Assembly: GCF_030209745.1 (NCBI RefSeq)
Contig: NZ_JARVRJ010000009.1
Location: 124,001 to 188,000 of the forward strand
Origin: Arthrobacter sp. fls2-241-R2A-200
GTDB lineage: Bacteria; Actinomycetota; Actinomycetes; Actinomycetales; Micrococcaceae
DNA: 64,000 bases
Direction of reading: 5' to 3'
Shown: positions 44,758 to 52,494 of the stretch, one piece after another
Layout: each line of letters starts with the position of its first letter
Position numbering within the stretch: position 1 is the first letter of the stretch
Program-made: the position numbers and the translations under genes
Notes under the pieces: generated by a model
Seen by the model: the letters and a program-made list of their open reading frames with translations, nothing else
Database searches by the model: none
What the model was told of the DNA's origin: nothing

Positions 44758-45198
44758 ATGTCATTTGTTCGCCGGTTCGATCACGTCGGAATCACGGTAA
44801 CCAACCTTGAGGCCGCGCTGGCCTTTTTCACCACCCTGGGGCTGGAGGTGGAGGGACGGATGTTCATGGAAGGCGAATTCGTGGACACTGTGATCGGAAT
44901 TCCAGGCTCCCGGAGTGAGATTGCCACGCTGCGAACGCCCGACGGCGGGACCGCCGTCGAGCTGTCCAGCTTCACCTATCCGCCCCATGGCCCCGGCTCG
45001 CCCCAAGCGATGTCGACTGAACCGGGATTGCGGAACGTCACCTTCGAGGTGGACGACCTCGACGGCGCCCTCGCCCGGCTTTCGCGGGACGGCTACGGGC
45101 TGGTTGGCGGCGTCGGAGAATACGAAGGCGTATGGCGCATGGCTTACGTCCGAGGGCCGGACGGGATCATCGTGTCCTTGGCCGAGCGTCGACGTTAG
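44758..45198 (+). CDS. VOC-family (glyoxalase-like) protein
   Basis: A 146-residue vicinal-oxygen-chelate protein with two beta-alpha-beta-beta-beta modules. The first starts RRFDHVGITVTNLEAALAFF and the second RNVTFEVDDLDGALARL, ending GPDGIIVSLAE. Likely metal ligands are His8 and a Glu in the second half. Members include glyoxalase I, dioxygenases and antibiotic-binding proteins; the substrate is not deducible. It starts 29 bases after the LysR gene behind AGGACAGGAG and may be co-transcribed with it. Confidence 0.87.
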   Translation: MSFVRRFDHVGITVTNLEAALAFFTTLGLEVEGRMFMEGEFVDTVIGIPGSRSEIATLRTPDGGTAVELSSFTYPPHGPGSPQAMSTEPGLRNVTFEVDDLDGALARLSRDGYGLVGGVGEYEGVWRMAYVRGPDGIIVSLAERRR

Positions 45199-45249
45199 TT
45201 CCGGAACGCAGCCCGCGGCTACCAACCCAGAGAATCCGGACAAAGAAAA

Positions 45250-45275
45250 ACACCCCGGTCCGAAGACCGGGGTGT
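45250..45275 (-). terminator. rho-independent terminator of tRNA-Ser
   Basis: ACACCCCGGTC and GACCGGGGTGT form a perfect 11-base stem around CGAA. Read on the minus strand it is followed by TTTTTCTTTG, so it terminates transcription from the tRNA-Ser gene about 50 bases upstream. It may also stop rightward transcripts from the VOC gene. Confidence 0.88.
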
Positions 45276-45325
45276 AACCGATGAATCGACTCATCCGTGA
45301 AGGATGTCCCGACTCATCACAAACG

Positions 45326-45410
45326 CGGAGAATGGGGGATTTGAACCCCCGAGGGCGTTAACCCAACACGCGTTCCAGGCGTGCGCCATAGGCCGCTAGG
45401 CGAATTCTCC
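45326..45410 (-). tRNA. tRNA-Ser (anticodon GGA)
   Basis: On the minus strand the acceptor stem GGAGAAT/ATTCTCC, anticodon arm CACGC-CTGGAAC-GCGTG, a long variable arm (TTGGGTTAACGCCCTC, class II) and T-arm GGGGG-TTCAAAT-CCCCC fold as a tRNA-Ser of 85 bases with discriminator G. The anticodon is GGA, reading UCC/UCU. CCA is not encoded. A rho-independent terminator follows. Confidence 0.97.
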
Positions 45411-45762
45411 TTGCTTCCGAATCGAAAGCAGATACTACTGTACCTGAGAATTTTTACATCGTGTAATCGCCTGAGGAGAGACGCCGTCGTACTTGTTCCG
45501 GGAACACCGCTTAACGGAAAAATGGGCGCCCCCAACGCGCCCATTCTCGCGGTGCGCCGTTGAGCTGCTGGGTCCGGCCCCTCGCCCCCAGGCCCCGCAC
45601 CTCACAATCTTGAGATTGCCCCAATCGGCGTACCTACACATGGTCCGCCGCGGTTGCCCGATATGCAATGGTCGAGACCGGTTTGTAGCCGTCGTCGAGC
45701 CTTATCCACACGTCCGCGGACCCGATTCGAACCCCGAAGTAAGTTCGGGTAAGCTTGTCGAC
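45411..45762. other. intergenic region between tRNA-Ser and SRP RNA
   Basis: About 350 bases without a convincing protein gene. It holds the tRNA-Ser promoter area at its left end, an orphan minus-strand terminator-like hairpin at 45516-45545, and, near its right end, CCCGAA/TTCGGG (small hairpin near 45732-45749) and a TAAGCT (45750-45755) that could be the -10 of the SRP RNA. Confidence 0.5.
45516..45545 (-). terminator. orphan rho-independent-like terminator (minus strand)
   Basis: AATGGGCGC (45521-45529) and GCGCCCATT (45537-45545) form a perfect nine-base stem with loop CCCCAAC. On the minus strand the stem ends in a run of T (ATTTTTCCG). No minus-strand gene is visible between here and the SRP RNA. 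Confidence 0.6.
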
Positions 45763-45850
45763 GGCCCCTCATGTGGCGTCATCCTGTTGAACTCCCCCAG
45801 GACCGGAAGGTAGCAAGGGTAGATGGGCTCTGGCGGGTGCATGAGGGGTC
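45763..45850 (+). ncRNA. ffs: signal recognition particle RNA (small bacterial, 4.5S type)
   Basis: Terminal stem GGCCCCTCATG (45763-45773) with CATGAGGGGTC (45840-45850) encloses the conserved domain IV loop, in which GACCGGAAGGTAGCAAGGG contains the GGAA tetraloop and the asymmetric AGCA internal loop that binds Ffh. The length of about 88 bases fits the short bacterial type without an Alu domain. It lies 40 bases upstream of dnaX, the common actinobacterial arrangement. A possible -10 is TAAGCT at 45750-45755. Confidence 0.93.
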
Positions 45851-45890
45851 ACTATATTTAAATGTCAGTCCCTATAGGTAGGTTTCCCCT

Positions 45891-48890
45891 GTGACTGTTA
45901 CAACTGCCCTGTATCGAAGGTACCGACCCGACTCTTTCGCGGACGTTATCGGGCAGGAACACGTCACGGAACCGCTGATGACGGCGCTCCGGAAGAACCG
46001 CGTCAACCACGCCTACCTGTTTTCCGGTCCCCGCGGCTGTGGCAAGACCACCTCGGCCCGCATCCTGGCCCGGTGCCTCAACTGCGCCGAGGGACCTACA
46101 GACACGCCTTGTGGAAAATGCCCCAGCTGCATCGAGTTGGCCCGCGGCGGCTCCGGCTCACTGGACGTTATCGAGATCGACGCCGCGAGTCACGGTGGCG
46201 TGGACGACGCCCGTGATCTCCGCGAGCGCGCAACGTTTGCCCCCATCCGGGACCGCTACAAGATCTTCATCATCGACGAGGCCCACATGGTCACGTCGGC
46301 AGGTTTCAACGCCCTCCTGAAGATCGTTGAAGAGCCGCCGGAACACATCAAGTTCATTTTCGCCACCACGGAGCCGGACAAGGTCATCGGCACCATCCGC
46401 TCCCGCACCCACCACTATCCCTTCAGGCTGGTGCCGCCCGAACCGCTCTTGAAGTACTTGGAAGTCCTCTGCCAGCAGGAGAACGTTCCCGTCGCTCCCG
46501 GCGTGCTGTCCCTCGTGATTCGCGCGGGCGGTGGCTCAGTCCGAGACACCCTTTCGGTCCTCGATCAGCTCATGGCAGGTGCGGGACCAAACGGGCTGGC
46601 CTACGAGCTCGCCGTCGCGCTTCTCGGATACACGGACGCTTCCCTGCTGGACGACGTCGTCGACGCCATAGCCGCGGCAGATGCACCCACGGTATTCAAG
46701 GCGGTGGATCGCGTCATCCAAACGGGACACGATCCCCGGCGATTCGTCGAAGACTTGCTGGAACGTTTCCGCGACCTCATCATCGTGCAAGCCATGCCTG
46801 AAAGCGCCCAAGCCATCCTCCGCGGGATGCCCGCGGACCAGATCGCCCGCATGCGCAACCAAGCTACCAACCTGGGTGCGGCCGAGCTCTCGAGGGCCGC
46901 CGATGTCACCAACACAGCACTCACGGAAATGACGGGCGCCACCTCACCGCGTTTGCACCTTGAACTCCTCTGCGCCCGCATCCTGCTCCCGAGTGCTGAG
47001 CAAACGGAACGCGGTATCGCCGCCCGCATCGATCGCGTGGAACGTCGTCTGAACTACGCGGACGACGCCGGTACGCCTGCTGTTGCTTCATCCGCGCCTG
47101 GCGCGGTGGCTGGCTCGCCCACTGGCGCACAAGCAGGCGCGCCTACAGCTTCGGCACCGGCTCCCGTTGCGGCACCAGCATCCACTCCGCAACCAGCTGC
47201 CGAGCCGTCACCCGCACAAGCACAACCCGCCCTCACCGCACCCCGGGTGTCCACCAGCGATTGGCCCGTGGACGACCGCCCGGCTCCGAGCCGGCCGGTG
47301 CAGGCGGCACCTTCCCAGCCGTCGCCCGCCCCAACCGCGCCCGAACACGTGGCCGAGCCCGAGGCACGGCAACCGCAGCCAGCAGCACCCGCAAGCACTC
47401 CCACGGCTACCACCGCACCCGCCCCGCAGCCCGCAACCGCCCCGGCGGCTAGCGGAGCTGAAGGAGCTCGAAGCACTGCAGGGGCTGGTAGTGCTGGTGG
47501 CGACGTCGAAGTTCTGCGTCGCGCGTGGCCGGACGTCCTCCAGACATTGAGCAAGATCAAACGAAGCACGTGGGCATTGGTGGAACCGAACGCCCAGGTG
47601 GCCCAGTTTGATGGCCAGGTTTTGACCTTGGCCTTCACGACGAGTGGCTTGGCCGGCGCTTTCGGACGCGCTGACCATTCCGAGAATCTTCGCCAAGCGA
47701 TCCACAAAACCATCGGTATCGACTGCCAAATTGTGGCAGTGGCCGGCGGCAACAGCTCAGCGAGCTCTGAGCCAAACCCAAAAGCGCCTACTAGCCGGCC
47801 GACGGCAGCGGGCCCCGAAGCACCGGCGCCGATACCCTCGGCCACGCAGCCAGTCTCGGCAGTGGACTCAGCGTGGGGCCTTGCCCCGGCTGCACCAACC
47901 GCTCCCGCGGCACCATCTGTTCCGGCCCAAGCTACCGACCCTGCACCTCGTGACGTTACTCCCTTGCCAGCACAGGCCGCGCCTCAAGAGTCCACGCCTC
48001 GAGGGACCACGGCCGTTCCGGCGGCGAACGCTCCTATCCCGCCCGGGGTGGAAGCCTCATCGAAGGCGGCACAGTCCGCCCGGCACGCTGATGGCGACTA
48101 TTCGCAGCCTGACGACGATTGGGGCCCTCCCCGCGACGAAGATGCCCCACCCATGGACGAGGAGCCTCCTGCAGATTGGGAGCCCCCAATGGAGGCGGCG
48201 CCGCCTGCGGGTGCTTTCCGAGGTGCCACGGACGCCCCAAAGACATACCCCGCGCCCGCTGCAATCCCCGGGGACAACCCTCAGATTGCCGCGAGCAGTA
48301 CAACCTCTTCGGCAGCACCCGGTACTTCCGAGGATCCTTGGTCGCGGGCAGTTGAGCAGGCACCGGGCACGTGGGTGGTTGGCACGGATTCCAATGTAGG
48401 ACAGGCAGCTAGCCGCCTCTCTGAAGGAGCCGGAGCGTCGGCGGAGAACCTCACCTCAAACGGGAACCCCGGCGAAGCCGAAAACCCCGGCAGCAGCGAT
48501 GCCGCCGCCGCTTATGAGCCAGCCGCCGCCCAAGCACCAGCCGCAGCACCGGCCGCAGCACCGGCACAATGGCCGTCCCTGGCTGGGCAGCCCGAGGAAG
48601 TACGGGGTTCGGTCGCAACTCTGGAGGAGGGACCGCCGTCGAGCGTTCCTTCAGGCCGCCAAAGCCTGTACCAACGGCTGACCAACAGCCCTGAGGCGCA
48701 AGCTGGCAGGGTTCAAGCTCCCGTGCGGACCCAAGCCCCAGCGGCCACGGTCACGGAGGATATCCCCAGCCCCGAGGACGAAACGATCGAGGAATCGCGG
48801 GTCTTTGGACGCGCGGCGGTGGAGCGTATTCTGGGCGGAAAGCTGATCGAAGAGCGCGCATTGGACGGCTCTCCCCTGCAAACCCGCTGA
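45891..48890 (+). CDS. dnaX: DNA polymerase III gamma/tau subunit
   Basis: Clamp-loader ATPase of the replicase, 999 residues. Walker A GPRGCGKT is at 46-53, the zinc module cysteines are at 62, 65, 74, 77 and 80, and Walker B with DEAH is near 127-132. ALLKIVEEPPEHIKFIFATTE is the sensor-1 region. Domain III ends near residue 370. The remainder is a very long Ala/Pro-rich tail interrupted by one ordered block at about 540-630 (LRRAWPDVLQTLSKIKRSTW), the likely polymerase-binding part, and a conserved end (GRAAVERILGGKLIEE). The GTG at 45891 is adjacent to the SRP RNA; recR follows after 33 bases. Confidence 0.97.
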   Translation: MTVTTALYRRYRPDSFADVIGQEHVTEPLMTALRKNRVNHAYLFSGPRGCGKTTSARILARCLNCAEGPTDTPCGKCPSCIELARGGSGSLDVIEIDAASHGGVDDARDLRERATFAPIRDRYKIFIIDEAHMVTSAGFNALLKIVEEPPEHIKFIFATTEPDKVIGTIRSRTHHYPFRLVPPEPLLKYLEVLCQQENVPVAPGVLSLVIRAGGGSVRDTLSVLDQLMAGAGPNGLAYELAVALLGYTDASLLDDVVDAIAAADAPTVFKAVDRVIQTGHDPRRFVEDLLERFRDLIIVQAMPESAQAILRGMPADQIARMRNQATNLGAAELSRAADVTNTALTEMTGATSPRLHLELLCARILLPSAEQTERGIAARIDRVERRLNYADDAGTPAVASSAPGAVAGSPTGAQAGAPTASAPAPVAAPASTPQPAAEPSPAQAQPALTAPRVSTSDWPVDDRPAPSRPVQAAPSQPSPAPTAPEHVAEPEARQPQPAAPASTPTATTAPAPQPATAPAASGAEGARSTAGAGSAGGDVEVLRRAWPDVLQTLSKIKRSTWALVEPNAQVAQFDGQVLTLAFTTSGLAGAFGRADHSENLRQAIHKTIGIDCQIVAVAGGNSSASSEPNPKAPTSRPTAAGPEAPAPIPSATQPVSAVDSAWGLAPAAPTAPAAPSVPAQATDPAPRDVTPLPAQAAPQESTPRGTTAVPAANAPIPPGVEASSKAAQSARHADGDYSQPDDDWGPPRDEDAPPMDEEPPADWEPPMEAAPPAGAFRGATDAPKTYPAPAAIPGDNPQIAASSTTSSAAPGTSEDPWSRAVEQAPGTWVVGTDSNVGQAASRLSEGAGASAENLTSNGNPGEAENPGSSDAAAAYEPAAAQAPAAAPAAAPAQWPSLAGQPEEVRGSVATLEEGPPSSVPSGRQSLYQRLTNSPEAQAGRVQAPVRTQAPAATVTEDIPSPEDETIEESRVFGRAAVERILGGKLIEERALDGSPLQTR

Positions 48891-48923
48891 TGGCGGCATT
48901 GATGTCAAACAAACGAGGAAATT

Positions 48924-49523
48924 TTGTACGAAGGTGCAGTTCAGGAGCTGATCGACGAACTTGGTCGGCTCCCCGGGGTCGGACCGAAGTCAGCCCAACG
49001 CCTGGCCTTCCACATCCTTGAGGCGGACCCCGAGGACATGCGACGCCTCGTCACGGCTATCACTACCGTCAAGGAACGAGTTAAGTTCTGCGCGGTGTGC
49101 TTCAACGTGACCGAGCAGGAGATGTGCAACATCTGCCGGGATCCACGCCGTGATCCTTCGGTGATATGTGTGGTGGAAGAGTCAAAGGACGTTCTCGCGG
49201 TGGAGCGCACACGGTCATTCCGCGGCCGCTACCATGTGCTGGGCGGCGCCATCAATCCCATCGCGGGCATCGGGCCCGAACAGCTGCGCATCCGCGAACT
49301 CCTCACACGCCTCAACGACGGTGCCATCCAGGAAATCATCATTGCCACCGACCCCAACCTCGAAGGTGAAGCCACGGCCACCTACCTTGCGCGGATGCTC
49401 AAGTCCATTGGCATCGCCGTGACCAGGTTGGCCTCCGGCCTGCCGGTGGGCGGCGACCTGGAGTACGCCGACGAGGTAACGTTGGGCCGCGCTTTCGAGG
49501 GCCGCAGAAACGCGCTGATCTAA
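48924..49523 (+). CDS. recR: recombination mediator RecR
   Basis: A 199-residue DNA-repair protein acting with RecF/RecO in loading RecA at gaps. Order of motifs: helix-hairpin-helix [20 protein letters not shown], a four-cysteine zinc finger (C56, C59, C68, C71), a TOPRIM domain ([29 protein letters not shown]) and a Walker-like C-terminus. It starts at TTG 48924 behind GAGGAAA. It follows dnaX directly; the ybaB/ebfC gene often found between them in other bacteria is absent here. Confidence 0.97.
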   Translation: MYEGAVQELIDELGRLPGVGPKSAQRLAFHILEADPEDMRRLVTAITTVKERVKFCAVCFNVTEQEMCNICRDPRRDPSVICVVEESKDVLAVERTRSFRGRYHVLGGAINPIAGIGPEQLRIRELLTRLNDGAIQEIIIATDPNLEGEATATYLARMLKSIGIAVTRLASGLPVGGDLEYADEVTLGRAFEGRRNALI

Positions 49524-49528
49524 CGCCA

Positions 49529-50911
49529 TTACGAAACAGCAGCCGCACGCGGGAGACGGATACAAAAACGGGCACCTTGACCCGCCGGAACCGGTTCCAC
49601 CGTGAGGCTGAGACCCATTCGCTGAGCCAACCGGGCCGCGATGGACAGGCCAAGACCGCTGCCCGTGGGGCGTTGTCCTGTGTAGCGGCGGGACAAGGCG
49701 CCGCGTTCGAACGCGACGGCGGCGTCCTCGGCAGTAAGGCCTGGGCCGCTGTCGTGCACTTCGACGCCGATCACGCGGCCTGATTCTTCCAGCCAGGCCC
49801 TGAGGGCAAGGGGTTGCCCGGGCGGTGTGATCCGCAGGGCATTGCCTATCAGGCCGTCGATGATTTGGCGGAGCCTTTGCCCGTCCGTGAGGGCCAGCAC
49901 GGGGTGCCCATCGGGGGTTTCCGGCAGTTGGAGCGTCAGTTCGACGCCGGCTTGGACGGCCGCGCCGTTCCAGGCGCTCTTCGCCTGCTCCAAGACCACG
50001 GCGATGTTCACGGGTTGTATGTCCAAGGTGAAATCGTCGGCCTCCAACCGTGCCAACGCCAGCAGATCCCGGACAAATCCATCCAAGCGGTCCGTCTCGG
50101 CGGAGAGCGTGCGGCCAATCCCGGGGATGTCATCTTGCGGAATCAACCCGTCTTCGAGCGCCTCGGCGTAGCCACGCATGGCTGTCAGGGGTGTCCGGAT
50201 CTCGTGGGAGATGGAGAGGAGGAATTCACGCTGCCTTCCTTCGCTGGCCATGAGCGCGTGGTCCAGGGTGTTGATCGCTTCTCCCACGGCGCGCACCTCA
50301 GCCACCCCATCGGGATCGAGGTGGACGGTCCGTTCTCCTGCGGCCATCCGCCGCGCGGCGGCAGCGGTCCTCACGAGCGGCCCGGAGAGCCGCCGGGCGA
50401 GCAGGGTCCCAGCAAGCACCGCGATCAGTAGGCCCGCGGCGAGGGCAAGCAGGGTCCGTTGGAGGAGTTGGGCGGAGGCTGCGTTCACGTCATCCAAGGA
50501 CCTGGTCAGCACGATTGCGCCTCCCTTGGGGAGGGCTCGGGCTTCCACCAAGAACTGCACACCGCCCTTGGTGACCGTCCGGGACACCTTTTCCCCTGAA
50601 AGTACTTGCTGCGTCTCCCCTGCGCTGAGGAGCTGAGCTGCCGCGCCGCTGACGGCGCCGCCGACCGTGATGGTTGACAGTTCGTAGGTGTCAGGCCCGA
50701 GGAGGTGCCTCTCACGCAAGTCCAACGCCTGGGAGGCGACCGGGGTTGCGGCGAACGCATCCGCCTGACGGGCCAGTTGTTGCCTTGCTTGCTCGACGGC
50801 GGCCGAACGTATCAGGGGAAAGGCGGTACTGCCCGTGACCAGCACCGCTAAGACGGCGACGGCGGCCGTGACCAGCGTGATGCGCCCGGCAAGGGACCGT
50901 AACCAGTTCAA
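49529..50911 (-). CDS. two-component sensor histidine kinase
   Basis: A 460-residue membrane kinase. TM1 is about residues 10-34, an extracytoplasmic sensor of about 115 residues follows, then TM2 at about 153-173 and a HAMP linker. The HisKA box LLSISHEIRTPLTAMRGY has the phospho-accepting His near 236. The ATPase domain has N (LIGNALRITPPG), G1 (VHDSGPGL) and G2 (GSGLGLSI) boxes. It starts at TTG 50911 with GGAGG six bases upstream, and TTGA overlaps the stop of the response-regulator gene, so translation is coupled. The stimulus is unknown; envelope stress is plausible given the secreted protein beside it. Confidence 0.94.
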   Translation of the reverse strand: MNWLRSLAGRITLVTAAVAVLAVLVTGSTAFPLIRSAAVEQARQQLARQADAFAATPVASQALDLRERHLLGPDTYELSTITVGGAVSGAAAQLLSAGETQQVLSGEKVSRTVTKGGVQFLVEARALPKGGAIVLTRSLDDVNAASAQLLQRTLLALAAGLLIAVLAGTLLARRLSGPLVRTAAAARRMAAGERTVHLDPDGVAEVRAVGEAINTLDHALMASEGRQREFLLSISHEIRTPLTAMRGYAEALEDGLIPQDDIPGIGRTLSAETDRLDGFVRDLLALARLEADDFTLDIQPVNIAVVLEQAKSAWNGAAVQAGVELTLQLPETPDGHPVLALTDGQRLRQIIDGLIGNALRITPPGQPLALRAWLEESGRVIGVEVHDSGPGLTAEDAAVAFERGALSRRYTGQRPTGSGLGLSIAARLAQRMGLSLTVEPVPAGQGARFCIRLPRAAAVS

Positions 50912-51618
50912 GGATGGCCTCCGTCCACGAAATAGCCGACGCCGCGCATGGTCCTGATGGGGCTGCCCTCGCCAAGCTTGGAACGTAGCTGGGCGATGTG
51001 GACATCCACGGTCCGCCCTGCCGTGTAACTGGCCTGCCCCCACACGGCGGACAGAAGCTGCTCACGGCTAAAAACCCTGCCCGGGCTGGCCATCAGGTAG
51101 GCAAGCACGTCGAATTCCTTGGCGGTCAGCTCTACCGCTGTGCCGTCTACGCTGATGCTGCGGTTATCCGGATCCAAGGCCACCGATCCGACGCGCAACA
51201 CGCCATTCCGCGGTACACCAGTGGTACGGCGGAGGACGGTTTTGAGCCGGGTGACAAGTTCCCGGGGTGAGAAAGGCTTGGTCATATAGTCGTCGGCGCC
51301 CAACTCCAAGCCTAGGAGCATATCGACTTCCTCGTCCCGGGCCGTGACAAAAATGATCGGGGTCCAGTCATCTTGGGCGCGCAGGCGCCTGCAGACCTCG
51401 ACACCGTCGATACCCGGCAGCCCGACGTCGAGAATCACCGCCACAGGCCGCAGGCTACGGATCCGCTCCAAACCGCCTTCCCCGGTAGTTTCCACATGCA
51501 CCCCGAACCCAGCCCGGGTGAGATACAGGCGTTGCACATCCGCGATGGCACGCTCGTCCTCCACGATCAGGACCAGGCCGCGGGACGGCTGGGCCGCCGG
51601 GGGCGTCGGTTGTTCCAT
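50908..51618 (-). CDS. OmpR/PhoB-family response regulator
   Basis: A 236-residue regulator. Receiver domain: acidic pair EDE near 20-22, phosphorylation Asp at about 64 (VILDVGLPGIDG), FVTARDEE, and YMTKPFSPREL with the Lys. A C-terminal winged helix follows (ELTAKEFDVLAYLMASPGRV, TVDVHIAQLRSKLGE, IRTMRGVGYFVD). ATG 51618 is used; an in-frame TTG at 51651 would add 11 residues, and neither has an ideal ribosome site. The gene overlaps the kinase start by four bases. An 11-base-period direct repeat TTACAnTCC lies just upstream. Confidence 0.93.
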   Translation of the reverse strand: MEQPTPPAAQPSRGLVLIVEDERAIADVQRLYLTRAGFGVHVETTGEGGLERIRSLRPVAVILDVGLPGIDGVEVCRRLRAQDDWTPIIFVTARDEEVDMLLGLELGADDYMTKPFSPRELVTRLKTVLRRTTGVPRNGVLRVGSVALDPDNRSISVDGTAVELTAKEFDVLAYLMASPGRVFSREQLLSAVWGQASYTAGRTVDVHIAQLRSKLGEGSPIRTMRGVGYFVDGGHP

Positions 51619-51670
51619 GACTCCATTGAACGCTCTTGCAGACTCCAACAAGTGGCACGCCGCCCATACT

Positions 51671-51690
51671 TTACAGTCCTCTTACATTCC
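51671..51690. promoter_or_regulatory. direct repeat, putative response-regulator site
   Basis: TTACAGTCC (51671-51679) and TTACATTCC (51682-51690) repeat with an exact 11-base period and 8 of 9 identical bases. OmpR-family regulators bind tandem sites with this spacing. It lies in the divergent region between the regulator gene and the secreted-protein gene. Confidence 0.55.
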
Positions 51691-51759
51691 CTGAACCCGC
51701 TTCCGACGTCGGTGGGCAATAGTGAAATTGTCAGTCCACTGGATTACTAAGGAGCAATC

Positions 51760-52284
51760 ATGAACACCACGCCACAGCGGGACGGCCGCGGCCGTCTCTG
51801 GCGCATCCGCGGCGCGGCCGCAGCAGGGGCAGTCCTGCTCGGCGGAGTCGCGCTGGGAGTCACGGGTGCCTCCGCAGACACCACGAGCCCCTCCCCCACC
51901 CCGAGCGCATCGGCCACGGCGAAGGCACCGGCGAAAGCAGGGGACGGAACACAAGCCAAGCATCCGTTTGTCCGTGCGCTCCGGGAAGAGCTGAGGACCG
52001 ATATCAGCGGCACTTCCGGGTTCGGCGATAAGGCCCACGAGCTTGCCTATGTGTTGATCCACCACACCCAGGCTTTTAACAAGCTGCCTGCGAACTTGCA
52101 GACCGATCTCAAGACGCTCGAAGCGGCGGCGGCGTCCGAACGTGATAGTGACGCGACCAAGATCAAGGACACTGCCCTCAACGGAGGTTACGGCGACAAG
52201 ATCCAGAAGGCAGCTAAGGCCATACAAACCAAGTTGAGCCAGCCTTCGGCCACGCCGTCAGCGACGCCTTCAGCTAAGCCTTAA
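51760..52284 (+). CDS. small secreted helical protein
   Basis: A 174-residue protein with a long basic N-region and hydrophobic core (AAAAGAVLLGGVALGVTGASA), a signal peptide probably cleaved after ASA. A Ser/Pro/Thr linker follows, then a helical domain of about 90 residues (HPFVRALREELRTDISGTSG, ANLQTDLKTLEAAAASERDS) and a (Pro-Ser-Ala-Thr)-type tail. Family not recognised. The ATG follows TAAGGAGC at a good distance. Its divergent position next to a two-component system with a shared direct repeat suggests it is a target or sensor partner of that system. Confidence 0.8.
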   Translation: MNTTPQRDGRGRLWRIRGAAAAGAVLLGGVALGVTGASADTTSPSPTPSASATAKAPAKAGDGTQAKHPFVRALREELRTDISGTSGFGDKAHELAYVLIHHTQAFNKLPANLQTDLKTLEAAAASERDSDATKIKDTALNGGYGDKIQKAAKAIQTKLSQPSATPSATPSAKP

Positions 52285-52305
52285 GGTCCTATCTAACTAC
52301 GGGCC

Positions 52306-52346
52306 AAGGGACGGGTACGGCACTTGGGGTGCTGTACCCGTCCCTT
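52306..52346 (+). terminator. terminator after secreted-protein gene
   Basis: AAGGGACGGGTAC (52306-52318) and GTACCCGTCCCTT (52334-52346) form a perfect 13-base stem, followed by GTGTTTCC. It separates the secreted-protein gene from the aspartate kinase gene. Confidence 0.65.
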
Positions 52347-52494
52347 GTGTTTCCAGCATGTGGTTGGGGACGGTCACAATTCCTGCGTCGGCTGCCTGCG
52401 GCGATAAACTGGCCACATAAACTACGCAGGCGTGCTCCAAGCTGGAAAACAGCGTGCCTCGTTCGAACCCTAGTGATGCAGTGAGGGTGCGCAC

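Noticed and set aside
45435-45668. Minus-strand protein gene between tRNA-Ser and SRP RNA
   Set aside because: It has no ribosome site, runs through the terminator-like hairpin, and its composition is not that of a neighbouring gene.
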